A DNA stretch of 5,436 nucleotides, from positions 1-5,436 of the forward strand of contig JASHWZ010000155.1 in NCBI GenBank assembly GCA_030043865.1. Reading direction: 5' to 3'. The DNA is from Thermoplasmata archaeon (GTDB lineage Archaea; Thermoplasmatota; Thermoplasmata; Lutacidiplasmatales; UBA184). Of this stretch, positions 5,170 through 5,436 are shown piece by piece. Every line of letters begins with the position of its first letter. The stretch's first letter is position 1. A model generated the notes under the pieces. The model was not told the origin of the DNA, searched no databases, and saw only the letters and a program-made list of their open reading frames with translations. The translations under genes and the position numbers were made by a program.

Positions 5170-5194
5170 CCACGGCGCTTCGGCGCCCTCGTGG
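5170..5194. promoter_or_regulatory. Dyad between TATA box and NiCoT start, candidate repressor site
   Basis: CCACG (5170-5174) is mirrored by CGTGG (5190-5194), and inside them GCGC-TTCG-GCGC forms a perfect inner repeat (5175-5186), with CCT (5187-5189) unpaired. It occupies the space from just after the TATA box to the predicted transcription start, where archaeal repressors commonly bind. If a transcript starts further upstream, the same bases form a UUCG-capped hairpin that covers the GTG. Confidence 0.4.
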
Positions 5195-5436
5195 CTCCGG
5201 CGGCGACGGAGGTTTCGAACCCGCTCACTGAGGTCCGGAATCCCATCGTTCTCTCTCGAGCCGAGTGGATCAAGGTCATCCTCATCTACGCGGGCATCGC
5301 GGTCGCGACCGGTATCGGGATCTACGCGACGTTCTGGGTGGGAACCCAGTACGGCATCTTCTGGGGCCTGGGCATTCTCGCGTACACGCTAGGGCTGCGG
5401 CACGGCGTCGACGCGGACCACATCTGCGCGATCGAC
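5191..5436 (+). CDS. NiCoT-family nickel/cobalt permease, N-terminal part (truncated by window edge)
   Basis: High-affinity secondary transporter for Ni(II) and/or Co(II) of the HoxN/NixA/NicT type. The first 82 residues are visible and the rest lies past the right edge. A polar lead of about 25 residues is followed by membrane helix 1 (about 27-50, KVILIYAGIAVATGIGIYATF) and helix 2 (about 54-72). Helix 2 carries the family signature RHGVDADHI at 70-78, i.e. H71-X4-D76-H77, the metal-recognition motif, with Gly where Ala is most common. GTG at 5191 is preferred because the TATA box lies 28 nt upstream, giving a leaderless message. An in-frame ATG at 5167 sits inside that TATA box and would need another promoter. 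It is divergent from nikR, which suggests nickel-dependent repression and nickel as the main substrate. Nickel enzymes it might serve are not in the window. Confidence 0.9.
   Translation, partial: MAPAATEVSNPLTEVRNPIVLSRAEWIKVILIYAGIAVATGIGIYATFWVGTQYGIFWGLGILAYTLGLRHGVDADHICAID

Noticed and set aside
1..5436. CRISPR array, insertion sequence or phage-like element
   Set aside because: No regularly spaced repeats, transposase or integrase motifs, or terminal inverted repeats are visible; gene content is chromosomal.

Overview
The window reads as archaeal chromosome, very G+C-rich by eye. The evidence is a full-length archaeal CPSF-type RNase (aCPSF1/FttA, found throughout archaea), TATA-box promoters, an archaeal-looking Fe/Mn superoxide dismutase, and first genes that lack a Shine-Dalgarno while downstream genes have one. 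The proteins are arginine-rich rather than strongly acidic, which argues against a haloarchaeon. A G+C-rich Thermoplasmatota-like lineage is my guess, not something the sequence proves.

Layout, left to right. (1) 1-225, minus: the N-terminal 75 residues of an unrecognised single-pass or multi-pass membrane protein whose remainder lies off the left edge. (2) 226-592: a gene-free stretch with some foldable sequence. (3) 593-2491, minus: aCPSF1/FttA, the archaeal termination and 3'-end-processing nuclease, starting at GTG. (4) 2492-2845: a divergent intergenic region with a palindromic TATA box and a strong 30-nt hairpin just upstream of sod. (5) 2846-4387, plus: a tight three-gene run, superoxide dismutase, a PIN-domain protein with eroded acidic residues and no antitoxin, and a PEBP (YbhB/YbcL-type) protein, with gaps of 21 and 18 nt. 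(6) 4388-4435: a short convergent junction. (7) 4436-5056, minus: a NikR-type nickel-responsive regulator with all four nickel ligands plus unusual N- and C-terminal extensions. (8) 5057-5190: a divergent control region with a shared TATA element, a GTGTTAC half-site and a dyad. (9) 5191-5436, plus: the start of a NiCoT nickel/cobalt permease, cut by the right edge.

The clearest functional unit is the divergent nikR/NiCoT pair: a nickel sensor facing the nickel importer it most likely represses. The sod-PIN-PEBP run looks like one transcript led by an antioxidant enzyme. The roles of the two downstream genes are unknown. aCPSF1 is housekeeping. Its only strong upstream TATA element is the one it would share with sod, which would give it a long leader. 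I see no mobile elements, CRISPR array, tRNA or rRNA, and no clear new defence or metabolic system. The most interesting items are the metal-regulatory intergenic region, the extended NikR, the solitary eroded PIN gene beside sod, and the hairpin near the predicted 5' end of the sod transcript.
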